DNA of 64,000 nt from an uncultured Methylococcaceae bacterium (GTDB lineage Bacteria; Pseudomonadota; Gammaproteobacteria; Methylococcales; Methylomonadaceae): the NCBI GenBank assembly GCA_903945375.1, contig CAJAVP010000086.1, positions 1-64,000 of the forward strand, in the 5' to 3' direction. How positions within the stretch are numbered: position 1 is the stretch's first letter; every line of letters begins with the position of its first letter. Shown one piece after another: positions 49,394-59,123 of this stretch. The position numbers and the translations under genes are program-made. The notes under the pieces are model-generated. The model ran no database searches, was not told where the DNA came from, and was given only the letters and a program-made list of their open reading frames with translations.

Positions 49394-50227
49394 TTAGTCG
49401 TTCGTTTCGGTTTGACTGGCTCGGGCGGCTCTAACTCGGATGGCATCAAAGGGCTCGGGCTGGATAATTTCGATGAGTCGTTCTTTGCTGAGTTCGAGGA
49501 TGGCCAAAAACGCGACAACGGCTCCGGGACGACCTTCTTTTCTGATAAATAATTGCGGGAAAAGGAGGCTATTTTCTCCTTCAAGTTTTGCCAAAATGGT
49601 TGCCATTCGTTCACGTACTGATAAAGCTTCTTTGGTAATTTGGTGGTGGCTATGTTGTTCGACGCGCTTTAGCACATCTTGAAAAGCCAGGAATAGTTCA
49701 TTTAATTGGACATCGGGCAATGCACGTTTTACGGTTAATGCTGACACATCCACTTCGACGGCAACGATTTCGCGCTCCATTCTGGGCAGTTGGTCTATCT
49801 CGTAGGCGGCATTGCGGATGCTTTCGTATTCTTGCAAGCGGCGGATTAATAAAGCTCGGGGGTCTTCTTCCTCATCTTCGATTTCTGTTTGTCTGGGCAG
49901 TAGCATTCTGGATTTTATCTCTGCCAAAAGTGCTGCCATGACTAAGTATTCGGCGGCCAGTTCAATATTTAATAGCCCCATAAGTTCTATATAATTAATG
50001 TATTGGCGCGTTATTTCGGCAATTGGGATATGGACGATATCAAAGTTTTGCCGTTTGATTAAATACAGTAATAAATCCAGTGGGCCTTCAAAGAGTTCTA
50101 AAAAAACTTCTAGGGCATCGGGTGGAATATATAAATCTTCAGGTAATTGGCTAAAAGGTGTCCCATTAACTTTGGCAAAGACATTTTCTGTGGTTAATGC
50201 CGTTTCTAGTCGCGCTTCATTTTGCAC
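49394..50227 (-). CDS. scpA: Segregation and condensation protein A
   Basis: The kleisin subunit of the SMC-ScpAB complex. The 277 residues carry the N-terminal FEGPLDLLLYLIKRQNFDI, typical of ScpA, followed by EYLVMAALLAEIKSRMLLP. It starts with GTG immediately after the stop of the M50 protease gene (TAAGTG), so translation is coupled. Confidence 0.93.
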   Translation of the reverse strand: MQNEARLETALTTENVFAKVNGTPFSQLPEDLYIPPDALEVFLELFEGPLDLLLYLIKRQNFDIVHIPIAEITRQYINYIELMGLLNIELAAEYLVMAALLAEIKSRMLLPRQTEIEDEEEDPRALLIRRLQEYESIRNAAYEIDQLPRMEREIVAVEVDVSALTVKRALPDVQLNELFLAFQDVLKRVEQHSHHQITKEALSVRERMATILAKLEGENSLLFPQLFIRKEGRPGAVVAFLAILELSKERLIEIIQPEPFDAIRVRAARASQTETND

Positions 50228-50878
50228 TTACAATCCAGCGATAGAATAAAACACATTTTGGGCAATATACATGGGATATTCCAAAATGATGTTTAATACT
50301 TTGAAATATAACAGCGCAATTAAAATATAAAAACCGTAAGGCTCTAGTCGGTTGTATTGCCAAGCCAGCCGGTGTGGTAAGAGTCCCGTTAAAATGCGAC
50401 TCCCATCCAATGGCGGAATGGGGATGAGGTTAATCAGCGCCAATACCAAATTGATAGAGATGCCCGCCGCGCCAGTGTAAATTAATGGCAAGGTAATGAC
50501 CTCAACGCCAATCAATATGCCTAAGCGAGCTAATAATGCCCACGCCGTCGCCATGAGTAAATTGGCAATAGGGCCAGCGGCGGCAACAACCGCCATCGCG
50601 TGCAATGGATTTTTAAAGTTTCTAGCATCGACAGGCACGGGCTTTGCCCAACCGAAAATAAAGCCAGTGCCGGTCATTAATAGCAAGCCGGGTAAGATGA
50701 CGGTGCCAAACCAATCGATATGTTTAATGGGATTAAGCGTCAATCGACCTTGGCTAGAGGCGGTGTTGTCACCAAATTTCTTGGCCATCCAGCCGTGCGC
50801 GACTTCATGAACCGTAATCGCAAAAACAACGGGCAAAATCCATACAACAATGCGCTGTATTAAACTCAAGTCATTCAT
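50228..50878 (-). CDS. Site-2 protease family (M50) membrane protein
   Basis: An intramembrane zinc metalloprotease of about 216 residues and six membrane segments. The zinc motif HEVAHG is near residue 25, and the distal ligand motif IPIPPLDGSRIL is near 150. Small M50 proteins of this kind (YwhC-like) are common beside scpAB, but their substrates are unknown. A GTG one codon upstream (50881) is a possible alternative start; AGGA lies nearby. Confidence 0.88.
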   Translation of the reverse strand: MNDLSLIQRIVVWILPVVFAITVHEVAHGWMAKKFGDNTASSQGRLTLNPIKHIDWFGTVILPGLLLMTGTGFIFGWAKPVPVDARNFKNPLHAMAVVAAAGPIANLLMATAWALLARLGILIGVEVITLPLIYTGAAGISINLVLALINLIPIPPLDGSRILTGLLPHRLAWQYNRLEPYGFYILIALLYFKVLNIILEYPMYIAQNVFYSIAGL

Positions 50879-50890
50879 CACGTTTTTTCC

Positions 50891-51511
50891 TCAATTGAGT
50901 AGATTGGCAATACCTTTGCCTTGTCTGATGACGACCGGACCATTGCTGGTAAATTCAATCACCGTGGTTTGTTCAAATTCGATAATGCCAGCATCAAGCA
51001 CTAAATCCAATTCATGATCGAGTTTGTCGCGAATGTCATACGGGTCGGTTAAGGCGGTGTCTGCATGAGGTAAAATGAGGGTAGAGCTGAGTAAGGCCTC
51101 ATCCAGCTCGCGTAACAGGACGGCAGCGACTTGGTGATCGGGTATCCGAATACCAATGTTTTTTTTCTTGGGATGCTGTAGTCGGCGGGGGACTTCTTTG
51201 GTGGCATCTAAAATAAATGTGAAAGGCCCGGGAGTTAAAGCTTTAATCAAACGGAAAGCGTCATTACCAATTTTGGTGAAATTGGAGACTTGCGTAAGGT
51301 CTTTACAAACCAATGCAAAATCATGTTTATCGTCCAATTGCCGAATGCGACGGATTTTATCCATCGCTTGTTTATCGCCAATATGACACGCTAACGCATA
51401 CGAAGAATCGGTTGGATAGGCGATTACTCCACCTTGCTGGATAATATCAACAGCACGATGAATTAAACGTAATTGTGGGTTTTCAGGATGAACTTCAAAA
51501 TATTGGGCCAT
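50891..51511 (-). CDS. yciO: YciO/YrdC-family protein
   Basis: A 206-residue YrdC-fold protein, with VIAYPTDSSYALAC and KRHDF-like HDFALVC near the start. The family includes threonylcarbamoyl-AMP synthase (TsaC), but the sequence and genome position are closer to YciO, whose function is not fixed. The ATG at 51511 was chosen because the frame upstream (to 51556) shows no similarity. Confidence 0.83.
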   Translation of the reverse strand: MAQYFEVHPENPQLRLIHRAVDIIQQGGVIAYPTDSSYALACHIGDKQAMDKIRRIRQLDDKHDFALVCKDLTQVSNFTKIGNDAFRLIKALTPGPFTFILDATKEVPRRLQHPKKKNIGIRIPDHQVAAVLLRELDEALLSSTLILPHADTALTDPYDIRDKLDHELDLVLDAGIIEFEQTTVIEFTSNGPVVIRQGKGIANLLN

Positions 51512-51596
51512 ATGGGGTATCACACTCAGGCTAATCAAGCTCAGATTATAGCGCAAATCCCCCTTGACTTGCAGCAGTAATGCCTAAACTCAAGAA

Positions 51597-52079
51597 TTAT
51601 GGTGTGCGGTCTTTACAATATTGCTCAACAGGTTCTACCGTGGGCAGCTTGTAAATGACCTGAACACGCTCGTCTAAATGACAAGGTAAAATATAACCTA
51701 TCGCTCCGGCGGTGCTGGTTACAAAACGCAGCATGGCTTCCTCGGAGGCAACCACGTGCGGTGGCACAATTCCTTGGAAATATTGTTCATTCCAATAGGT
51801 CTCAAGAGCTTCGGGGCGTTTTTTGAACAAGCTGAGCGAAAAGGCTTGGCGCAATGGATGCTCAGTACCTAAATTGAGGGGTATCCAACGCACCCCAGCA
51901 TCATTCAACAAGGATTTTCTCAAAAAAATATTCTCCAGTTTTTTCGTGCTGAAGTCTTTTAGTGCGCTGTTAGGTTGCGTTATCACCAAAATCTCATCCG
52001 CAGCAGCGTAAGATAAGGTCACGGCAGCGGCTGACAGGGTAATCACCTGAATCAGCCTTGGTAAAAATAATGCTATCAT
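51597..52079 (-). CDS. Small periplasmic binding-protein-like protein (PstS-like)
   Basis: A 160-residue exported protein with a signal sequence ending near SYAAA. The body resembles the PBP-like domain of phosphate-binding PstS proteins (LKDFSTKKLENIFLRKS, TSTAGAIGYILP), but it is about half the length of a true PstS. A TTG precedes the ATG; the ATG overlaps the porin stop by one base (TGATG). It is probably co-expressed with the porin. Ligand unknown. Confidence 0.75.
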   Translation of the reverse strand: MIALFLPRLIQVITLSAAAVTLSYAAADEILVITQPNSALKDFSTKKLENIFLRKSLLNDAGVRWIPLNLGTEHPLRQAFSLSLFKKRPEALETYWNEQYFQGIVPPHVVASEEAMLRFVTSTAGAIGYILPCHLDERVQVIYKLPTVEPVEQYCKDRTP

Positions 52080-53128
52080 CAAAAGAACATTGAAATCGAA
52101 GTAAAAAAGCCGCTAGGCGCCACATATTGATTTTGTTCGCCGAACAAATATTCCGCTTTAATAACTAAAGGCGTGAACGGTCGCCAAGCGATACCACCTA
52201 CGCCGATATGGGTATCAGTCGGGATGTATCGATGGATACCGTTGACATATTCATAGCGCCCAATGACAAAGATTTGCTCGATGATAGGAATAACGCTTTG
52301 TAGATAGAGACCTTGTTCATCACCTTGGTTATCTTGGGCGGTACGATAAATTGCTTCCATTTCAACTTCATATCCGTCTTTTTTCCAAAGTAAATCAACA
52401 CCAAATAAATTATTTCTGGTTTTATGGGTGATTGAGCGATTTTTATAATCCAAAAATGAAGCACCTAGCTGTAATTGTTCGGTAATATCAAAGGTCACTC
52501 GGCTGCCGATTGCATTTTCAAAGCCCAATTGGTTATCAAGCACATCGAGTTCTTCAGAGTTATCCGCGTAAAAACTAATATCTAAGTTATGATCGTTAAT
52601 ATCAACTTTCTGGCTGAGCATGAACCCGCTGGCATGTGAGGTAAATAAGCGTCGTTCAGTGACTAAGGGGCGCGTGGTTGTCCATATCAGTGGGGCGGCA
52701 TGAGTGACATTCCAGCGACCCACGGGTGTTAAAAATTTGCCGAGTCGCAAGGTGGTCGATTCCGTGGCTAACAGGTCAACATAAAGTCGTTCTGCGCGTA
52801 CGACATGTTCTATTTTGTCGATACCGGTAGTGGATAGCCAATCATTAAGGTCAATTTCAGAAAAAAATCGTATGCGTTGATGGGGTGACCAGGTAAAGAA
52901 AAAACCTAATTCATCTAAGGCGGTTTTATTTTGTATGAATTCTGGCTGTTGATACGAGGCGTTAAAATATCCGCCCAAGTTCACATTGGCCGCCGGCCAA
53001 CTGAGTCCGCGTCCCCATTGGTAAGAAAGTGGGAAATGAAATTCGGTGTTATCGGCAAAAGTATAAGTAAAATTGCCCAACAGCAGATAAGATAACAAAA
53101 CAGTGAGAGGCTTTAAACGCTTGAACAT
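52079..53128 (-). CDS. Outer-membrane porin-like beta-barrel
   Basis: A 349-residue protein with a signal peptide ending near YTFA and alternating beta-strand pattern, closing in the aromatic residue FF (SISMFF), as expected for outer-membrane barrels. Strands such as LGGYFNASYQQPEF and RLGKFLTPVGRWN recall phosphate/anion-selective or alginate-type porins. It is divergent from the sensor kinase with only 31 bases between, so the two promoters overlap coding DNA. Confidence 0.78.
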   Translation of the reverse strand: MFKRLKPLTVLLSYLLLGNFTYTFADNTEFHFPLSYQWGRGLSWPAANVNLGGYFNASYQQPEFIQNKTALDELGFFFTWSPHQRIRFFSEIDLNDWLSTTGIDKIEHVVRAERLYVDLLATESTTLRLGKFLTPVGRWNVTHAAPLIWTTTRPLVTERRLFTSHASGFMLSQKVDINDHNLDISFYADNSEELDVLDNQLGFENAIGSRVTFDITEQLQLGASFLDYKNRSITHKTRNNLFGVDLLWKKDGYEVEMEAIYRTAQDNQGDEQGLYLQSVIPIIEQIFVIGRYEYVNGIHRYIPTDTHIGVGGIAWRPFTPLVIKAEYLFGEQNQYVAPSGFFTSISMFF

Positions 53129-53159
53129 AGTGCTTTTGATTTAAACAAAGGGAGTATGA

Positions 53160-54929
53160 ATGACTATCCGCTATACATTACTGATGTCTTATCTGTTGAT
53201 TAGTCTAGCATCAGCCTTGCTGATTACCTTAATGATTTTCGTCCATCTACGGGAAATTTTACGCGCTGAAATTGAAGAAAAGCTTAAATCGCAAGCGACA
53301 ACGATAATGCAACAAATTGATACGACCTTATTTGAGCGCATGGAAAACATGGCCATGTGGAGCAGTTTAGAGGTTATGCAAGAAGTCCGCATTCGCGATG
53401 TCGATAAACGTCTGTCTCATTTTTTAAATGAATTACACACCGGTTACGATGGTGTGTATGAGCAGATTTTTGCGGTGGATCAGCGTGATGAAACGGTGTC
53501 TGCCAGCGATGCCAAAATGATTGGTACGCGCTATCCGCAAGCGCGTCCTTGGCTGACGGCGACACACAACAACCATACGCATTCTTTGCAACATCTGGAT
53601 GCCCATGATGAAAAATTGTATTTTTCTATTCCCATTGAAGATGCTTTTGCCAGTGGTGTACTAGGGCGATTGTATGCGGGGTTCGATTGGAAAGAAATAT
53701 TCCGATTATTGGATGCGCCGCTGCCATTTACTGCCGATGCACAATCGTATGCTCTATTGGTTGATCAAGAGGGTCGTATTATTGCCAGTTCATCGGAGCT
53801 GCGTAATCAAACGTTTCAATTTCAGCGTTTGCCGGACATTTTACAATTGATGACAACGCCCAATGGCTCACTAACCACTCAGGCGGATTTTCTCAATAAT
53901 GAATATGTCCTCGTGGGCTATGCACGATCGCCCGGCTATCGTACGTTTAAAGGATTTGGCTGGACGGTTTTGATTTTACAACCCAGCCGTAGTGCGTTTG
54001 CGCCAGTGTGGGATTTATGGCTAGCGATTTTAGTCTTTTTATGTCTTACCTTGATATTAGGTGTGATCGTATCGTTTTGGATGTCGGCAAAAATTGCGCG
54101 TCCAATTGTGCGGCTGGCGGAGTTTACCCGCGAGTTTATGCAAGGCAAACAAGTGGCGTTGCCCCATATAAAATCCAGTCGAGAATTGGAGGAATTAAGT
54201 ACACAATTTGCGCTGATGATTGATAATCTCGAACAATCTCGGCAAGATTTGGTGCGTGTTGCTAAATTGGCCGTTATTGGTGAAATGGCGGCCAGTATGG
54301 CGCATGAAGTGCGAACCCCTTTAGGTATTTTGCGCTCTTCGGCACAAATTTTACAACGCGAGCCAGGTCTGACCTCAATTGGACAGGAAATGACTGACTT
54401 CATCCTCAGTGAAACGCAACGCTTAAATGAATTGGTGACGACCTTGCTGGAATGTGCAAAACCGAGGCCGCCACAGCTCAGTCCACAAAATTTACAACAT
54501 GTGATTGGACATACCATTGAGCTTTTACAAAGCCAAGCGGACGCGAAACACGCCACACTGGTCTTGCAACCTTGTCTCAATGAGCCATTATTGTCTTGCG
54601 ACCGCGATCATCTTATTCAAGTTTTTCTAAATTTAATCATGAATGCACTGCAACACATTGACAACGGAGGGCGTGTTGAATTGGCTATCCATGAGCATGA
54701 GGACTGCCTCGAGACGTTGATTAGTGATGACGGGGCAGGCATTCCAGATGATAGAAAAGCTAAAGTCTTTGAGCCCTTTTTCACTCAGCGCAAAGAGGGC
54801 ATCGGCTTAGGCTTGACTGTTGTTCAGCAGATTATTTTTGCTCATCATGGTAAAATTTTTGTCACTGACAGTGCATTAGGCGGCGCTTGCTTTCATGTTC
54901 TGTTACCCATTTCTCCCGCCGGAAACTAA
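53160..54929 (+). CDS. Sensor histidine kinase (NtrB/ZraS type)
   Basis: A 589-residue membrane sensor. Two membrane segments (about 7-30 and 285-308) enclose a large periplasmic sensor domain, probably dCache-like. HAMP (about 310-360), a HisKA domain with H382 (SMAHEVRTPLGIL), and an ATPase with NLIMNALQHI, DDGAGIPDD and GIGLGLTVVQQ follow. GGGAG precedes the ATG. It is paired with the sigma-54 regulator that starts 4 bases after the stop, and faces the porin/binding-protein pair, which may be its target or signal input. Confidence 0.92.
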   Translation: MTIRYTLLMSYLLISLASALLITLMIFVHLREILRAEIEEKLKSQATTIMQQIDTTLFERMENMAMWSSLEVMQEVRIRDVDKRLSHFLNELHTGYDGVYEQIFAVDQRDETVSASDAKMIGTRYPQARPWLTATHNNHTHSLQHLDAHDEKLYFSIPIEDAFASGVLGRLYAGFDWKEIFRLLDAPLPFTADAQSYALLVDQEGRIIASSSELRNQTFQFQRLPDILQLMTTPNGSLTTQADFLNNEYVLVGYARSPGYRTFKGFGWTVLILQPSRSAFAPVWDLWLAILVFLCLTLILGVIVSFWMSAKIARPIVRLAEFTREFMQGKQVALPHIKSSRELEELSTQFALMIDNLEQSRQDLVRVAKLAVIGEMAASMAHEVRTPLGILRSSAQILQREPGLTSIGQEMTDFILSETQRLNELVTTLLECAKPRPPQLSPQNLQHVIGHTIELLQSQADAKHATLVLQPCLNEPLLSCDRDHLIQVFLNLIMNALQHIDNGGRVELAIHEHEDCLETLISDDGAGIPDDRKAKVFEPFFTQRKEGIGLGLTVVQQIIFAHHGKIFVTDSALGGACFHVLLPISPAGN

Positions 54930-54933
54930 AACC

Positions 54934-56319
54934 ATGCCCCAACAAAGTATTCTTGTCGTTGATGACGAAGCAAAAATGCGTCGTCTGTTAGAAATCATGC
55001 TCACGCAAATGGACTATGAAATTCTGCAAGCCGCCGATGGTATGGAGGCTTTAGAGCAACTGACAAGTCATGCTGTTGATTTAGTCATTACAGATTTGCG
55101 AATGCCGCGTTTAGACGGGATTGGTTTGTTGCGGCAATTGCGCGAACAACACAATGATATTCCGGTTATTGTCGTAACGGCTTACGGTACAGTTGAAAGT
55201 GCCGTAGATGCCATGAAATACGGTGCCAGCGATTATATCGTCAGACCATTTGAAATGGATGCGGTGCAAGCGGCTGTGCAACGGGCGTTAAAACTGGGCA
55301 AAGTGCAGCGAGAAAACCGCTATTTACGTCAAGAAATGGAGCAAGGTTGGCGCGGCTTTATCGGTTCTAGTTCAGCAATGAAGCAGATTTATACTCAAAT
55401 CGAGCAAGTCGCTCCTACCAAAACCGGCGTGTTAATCCAAGGTGAAACCGGCACTGGCAAAGAATTGGTTGCACGCGCAATCCACAATGCGTCACCACGA
55501 GCGCAATCTTTGTTTGTTTCCATCAATTGCGCGGCGATTCCAGCGGATATTTTAGAGAGTGAGTTATTCGGTTACAGTAAAGGCGCGTTTACTGGTGCCA
55601 ATAAAGAGAGAATAGGCAAATTTGAATTGGCAGATGGAGGAACCTTGTTCCTCGATGAAATCACAGAAATGGATTTTAATATTCAAGCCAAATTATTGCG
55701 CGTATTGCAAGAGCGCACCTTGGAGCGCTTAGGGAGTAATCGTACCATTGCGGTTGATGTGCGCGTGATTGCGGCATCCAATCGCAATCCGCGCCAGGCC
55801 ATTCTTGACCAGAAGCTGAGAGAGGATTTGTTTTATCGGCTTAATGTTTTTACCATTGCGCTACCGCCATTAAGGGATCGACTGGATGATATTTTGCCTT
55901 TGGCGCGATATTTTTTGGAAAAACATGCCAAAGAATTTGCTTTTCAATTTAATGGCATTGAAGACGATGCGGCACAATGTTTAAACGCATACGCTTGGCC
56001 GGGTAATGTGAGGGAGTTGGAAAATATGATGGAACGTGCGATTGTGTTAAGCGGTGGCAAGACCATTAGCATTGGACATTTATCCAGCGATATTTTGGAA
56101 GATGAAGTGCAAGTAGGGAAACACGTAACAAACAACATCGCAGATAGTGCCCATGAGCCGCTATCAGGTCGCTTAGGACTAAATATTCAAGTTGAGCAAC
56201 TGGAGAAGCGACTGATTCAAGATGCTTTACAAAAAACCGGAGATAATAAATCCAAAGCCGCTCAATTGCTGGAAATTAGTGAACGTTCATTATGGTACAA
56301 GATAAAAAAATACATGTGA
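54934..56319 (+). CDS. Sigma-54-dependent response regulator (NtrC family)
   Basis: A 461-residue regulator with a receiver domain (phospho-acceptor D54 in [12 protein letters not shown]), an AAA+ domain with GETGTGKEL (Walker A), the sigma-54 contact loop GAFTGA and FLDEITEM, and a C-terminal Fis-type helix-turn-helix ([15 protein letters not shown]). All parts needed for activation at -24/-12 promoters are present. The ATG at 54934 starts the receiver cleanly; the frame is open to 54895. I found no clear -24/-12 promoter in the gap upstream of the transporter genes. Confidence 0.93.
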   Translation: MPQQSILVVDDEAKMRRLLEIMLTQMDYEILQAADGMEALEQLTSHAVDLVITDLRMPRLDGIGLLRQLREQHNDIPVIVVTAYGTVESAVDAMKYGASDYIVRPFEMDAVQAAVQRALKLGKVQRENRYLRQEMEQGWRGFIGSSSAMKQIYTQIEQVAPTKTGVLIQGETGTGKELVARAIHNASPRAQSLFVSINCAAIPADILESELFGYSKGAFTGANKERIGKFELADGGTLFLDEITEMDFNIQAKLLRVLQERTLERLGSNRTIAVDVRVIAASNRNPRQAILDQKLREDLFYRLNVFTIALPPLRDRLDDILPLARYFLEKHAKEFAFQFNGIEDDAAQCLNAYAWPGNVRELENMMERAIVLSGGKTISIGHLSSDILEDEVQVGKHVTNNIADSAHEPLSGRLGLNIQVEQLEKRLIQDALQKTGDNKSKAAQLLEISERSLWYKIKKYM

Positions 56320-56351
56320 CCGAGGGCTTAGGAATGAGCATGGAATAACTT

Positions 56352-56403
56352 AGGCAAGCACTAACAGTATAGCCGCACACAGTTGTTCACTTTATTTCAT
56401 GTT
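56352..56403 (+). repeat. Family B fragment joined to family C, copy 4
   Basis: AGGCAAGCACTAACAGTA (56352-56369) is a short piece of family B, followed at once by AGCCGCACACAGTTGTTCAC and TTTATTTCATG of family C. The same B-then-C joint occurs at 32290-32425. It ends 6 bases before the PilZ gene's stop. Confidence 0.72.
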
Positions 56404-56409
56404 CAGACC

Positions 56410-56805
56410 TTATTTGAAAATCAAATGCTCTTGAGTTTCGAGTAGATAATCCCCTAATTCATCGTTAAAACGGTCAAATTTTATGCCGTATTCGGTAGGA
56501 GAGGTGGTGGAAATCCTGATAACTGTGCCTTGTAACTGAAATTCTTTACCTGATTTGAAGCGCAGTGATAGTTTTATTTTTTTTCTAAGTGTAAGTTTTC
56601 GTTGACACTCAATCAGCAAGCCTTTGCTAGAGATATCGAGCAGCTCAACCCGAGAAACTCTCCCCAATTCAAACAAATGCAAGCCACTAATTGAGACCGT
56701 AATATCTTTGCGAATGTAGCGAGTTGCAACACGGTGGTTTTTTGCGAGACCTATTTCGGGTAAGTGGATGGGTATCCTTGTCTCGTTATCACAGTCCAAA
56801 ATCAC
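56410..56805 (-). CDS. PilZ-domain protein
   Basis: A 131-residue cytoplasmic protein of one PilZ domain. The c-di-GMP-binding signatures are present: RxxxR in HRVATRY (about residues 24-30) and DxSxxG in LDISSKGLLI. It is likely a c-di-GMP receptor with an unknown output. The GTG start was taken because no ATG precedes the domain; AAAGA lies upstream. It is divergent from the PQQ-linked ABC set. Confidence 0.85.
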   Translation of the reverse strand: MILDCDNETRIPIHLPEIGLAKNHRVATRYIRKDITVSISGLHLFELGRVSRVELLDISSKGLLIECQRKLTLRKKIKLSLRFKSGKEFQLQGTVIRISTTSPTEYGIKFDRFNDELGDYLLETQEHLIFK

Positions 56806-56972
56806 ATTCTTTCTCTTTCAAATTATAGGGGACAAGAATAACCCAAAATGGGCAAAGACGCTTAGTTTCGGTGGAATTTTATATAGGCTTTTGAAAAAAT
56901 TGCAATAATTAAGTGATCAATCCGCTAAAATTAGGACTATTAACTTTTCAATTTTTGCTAGTGAATTTCGTC

Positions 56973-58160
56973 ATGTGTCGTTCAATTCTAACTTTATTTT
57001 GGTTTTTATTTATTTTTCAGTCAGTTGCAAATGTTTCCGTAGCAGCAAATGCCGAACAAGTTATCCATATCGCCTATCTGACACGCGAACAAATACCATC
57101 AGCGGCTATGTCTAATCTTGATCCTTTTGTGCCTAATAAGGGCTTTGACGGCGCACAATTAGCAATACTCGACACGAATACAACAGGCAAGTTTACACAT
57201 CAAAATTATGTACTGCATCCCTTTACGCTAGCCATTGATGGCAGTCTGGTTGATATCGTTGCCCAACAAATTGCCGGCAAATTTGATTTGCTGATCGTAC
57301 TATTGCCAAGCCAAGATATTACTACCCTGGCTGATTTGCCGGCGGCTAAAGCGATGTTGATTTTTGATGCAGCCAGTCGTGATGACGCATTGCGTAATGA
57401 GGCGTGCCGCGCCAATGTGCTTCACTTATTGCCTAGTCGCGCGATGCGAGCTGATGCCCTAGGGCAATATTTGATGAAAAAACGCTGGCATAAATGGTTT
57501 TTGGTCGTGGGGTCTGCGCCAGAAGACCAATTGGCAGCGGAAGCACTTAAACGAGCTGCCAAGCGTTTTAACATGAAAATTGTTGCTGAAAAAAATTGGG
57601 AACATACGCCCGATGCGCGGCGTACGGCACAAGCGGATGTGGCTGTGTTTAGTCAAGTGGATGAGGATTATGACGTGTTAGTCGTTGCCGATGAACAAGG
57701 CTTGTTTGGTGAATATTTGGATTATCGAACCTGGATACCTAGACCGATTGTCGGCACACAAGGTTTGACAGCAACGGCTTGGCATCCCACTCATGAGCAA
57801 TGGGGCGCGAGCCAAATTCAAAACCGTTTTCAAGCCTTGGCGGGGCGCTGGATGAGCGAGCAGGATTATGGCGCTTATTTGGCCGTTCGCGCCATTGGTG
57901 AGGCCGCAACACGAACGCACAGTAATCAATTACAGCCAATACGCGATTATCTTTTCAGCGACAAATTGGCGTTACAAGGCTATAAAGGTAACCCGTTGTC
58001 ATTTCGGGCTTGGGATGGGCAATTACGTCAACCGATTTTATTAGCAGCGCCCCGTTCACTGGTTGCGGTCGCGCCTATTGAAGGTTTTTTACATCCTAAA
58101 ACAGAACTGGATACCTTAGGGACTGATCAACCTGAATCACATTGTCATTGGAATCACTAA
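56973..58160 (+). CDS. PQQ-associated ABC transporter substrate-binding protein
   Basis: A 395-residue periplasmic protein with a hydrophobic leader (ILTLFWFLFIFQSVANVSVA). The body (VIHIAYLTREQIPSAAMSNL, DLLIVLLPSQD, RANVLHLLPSRAMRADAL) resembles the substrate-binding component linked to PQQ-dependent alcohol catabolism in methylotrophs and Pseudomonas (ped type). It starts a four-gene unit with a beta-propeller, an ATPase and a permease. A GTG at 56913 is an alternative start. Ligand unknown. Confidence 0.85.
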   Translation: MCRSILTLFWFLFIFQSVANVSVAANAEQVIHIAYLTREQIPSAAMSNLDPFVPNKGFDGAQLAILDTNTTGKFTHQNYVLHPFTLAIDGSLVDIVAQQIAGKFDLLIVLLPSQDITTLADLPAAKAMLIFDAASRDDALRNEACRANVLHLLPSRAMRADALGQYLMKKRWHKWFLVVGSAPEDQLAAEALKRAAKRFNMKIVAEKNWEHTPDARRTAQADVAVFSQVDEDYDVLVVADEQGLFGEYLDYRTWIPRPIVGTQGLTATAWHPTHEQWGASQIQNRFQALAGRWMSEQDYGAYLAVRAIGEAATRTHSNQLQPIRDYLFSDKLALQGYKGNPLSFRAWDGQLRQPILLAAPRSLVAVAPIEGFLHPKTELDTLGTDQPESHCHWNH

Positions 58161-58163
58161 ATC

Positions 58164-59123
58164 ATGAATAAATGCCTTGTAAGTTTATTATTGTTAGCCA
58201 ACGTTATGTCGGCGTCGGCCGAAACTGTTTTTGTCACCCTAGAAAAAGATAATGCCGTAGCGGTTGTTGATCCGCTTGAGGGCACTTTGCTGAAAACCAT
58301 TCCCATTGGTCAGCGTCCACGCGGCATTGCTTTGAGTCCTGATAATAAATTATTGTATGTTGCGACCAGCGATGACAACACTATCAAAGTCTTTGATAGC
58401 GATACGCTCAACGAACGTGCGAAGCTGCCATCCGGCAAAGATCCTGAGACATTTGCATTAAATCCGGTCGGCGATAAGCTGTATGTTTCTAACGAAGATG
58501 ACAGCATGGTCACGGTAATTGATACGGCGAAAAACAAAGTCATCAAACAAATTAAGGTGGGGGTTGAGCCCGAGGGAATTGCTGTAAGTCCAGACAATCA
58601 CTGGCTCATCAGTGCCTCTGAAACAACCAACATGGTGCATTGGATTGATATTAAAACGCATGAAATTGTCGAAAATACTTTGGTGGATACGAGGCCACGT
58701 GCCGCGTCGTTCACTGCGGATAGTCAACAGTTATGGGTCAGTTCTGAAATGGCAGGAACAGTGACGGTTTTTGATACCCCATCGAGACAATTAGTCCAGA
58801 CGATTCATTTTGAAATCCCAGGTATCAGCTCGGATAAAATTCAGCCAGTGGGCATCGCCATAGATCAAAGTCGGCGGTTCGCTTATATCGCCTTAGGGCC
58901 AGCTAATCGCGTGGCGGTGGTTAATGCACAAACTTTCCAAGTGGAAAAAATGCTGTTGGTGGGGGCTCGTGTTTGGAATTTGACTTTTTCACCCGATCAA
59001 AAACGGCTATACACCACCAATGGCTTAAGCAACGATATATCCATCATTGATCTTGACAGCCAAACAGTGACGAAATCAATCGGTGTGGGTAATTATCCTT
59101 GGGGCGTGGTGGCAAAACCATGA
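58164..59123 (+). CDS. YVTN-type beta-propeller, PQQ-catabolism associated
   Basis: A 319-residue exported protein: a signal peptide (LLLLANVMSASA) followed by about seven repeats of the YVTN type (IPIGQRPRGIALSPDNKLLY, VGVEPEGIAVSPDN, VGARVWNLTFSPDQKRLY). This propeller is a marker of the PQQ-linked ABC sets; its job may be binding or protein contact in the periplasm. It begins 3 bases after the substrate-binding gene and overlaps the ATPase gene by four bases. Confidence 0.87.
   Translation: MNKCLVSLLLLANVMSASAETVFVTLEKDNAVAVVDPLEGTLLKTIPIGQRPRGIALSPDNKLLYVATSDDNTIKVFDSDTLNERAKLPSGKDPETFALNPVGDKLYVSNEDDSMVTVIDTAKNKVIKQIKVGVEPEGIAVSPDNHWLISASETTNMVHWIDIKTHEIVENTLVDTRPRAASFTADSQQLWVSSEMAGTVTVFDTPSRQLVQTIHFEIPGISSDKIQPVGIAIDQSRRFAYIALGPANRVAVVNAQTFQVEKMLLVGARVWNLTFSPDQKRLYTTNGLSNDISIIDLDSQTVTKSIGVGNYPWGVVAKP

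Noticed and set aside
53936-54580. Long open frame (214 codons) on the minus strand inside the sensor kinase gene
   Set aside because: It is antisense to the well-supported kinase, is unusually rich in cysteine and serine, and shows no domain.
56806-56972. Sigma-54 (-24/-12) promoter upstream of the PQQ-linked transporter
   Set aside because: No TGGCAC-N5-TTGC-like pair could be found in the gap.
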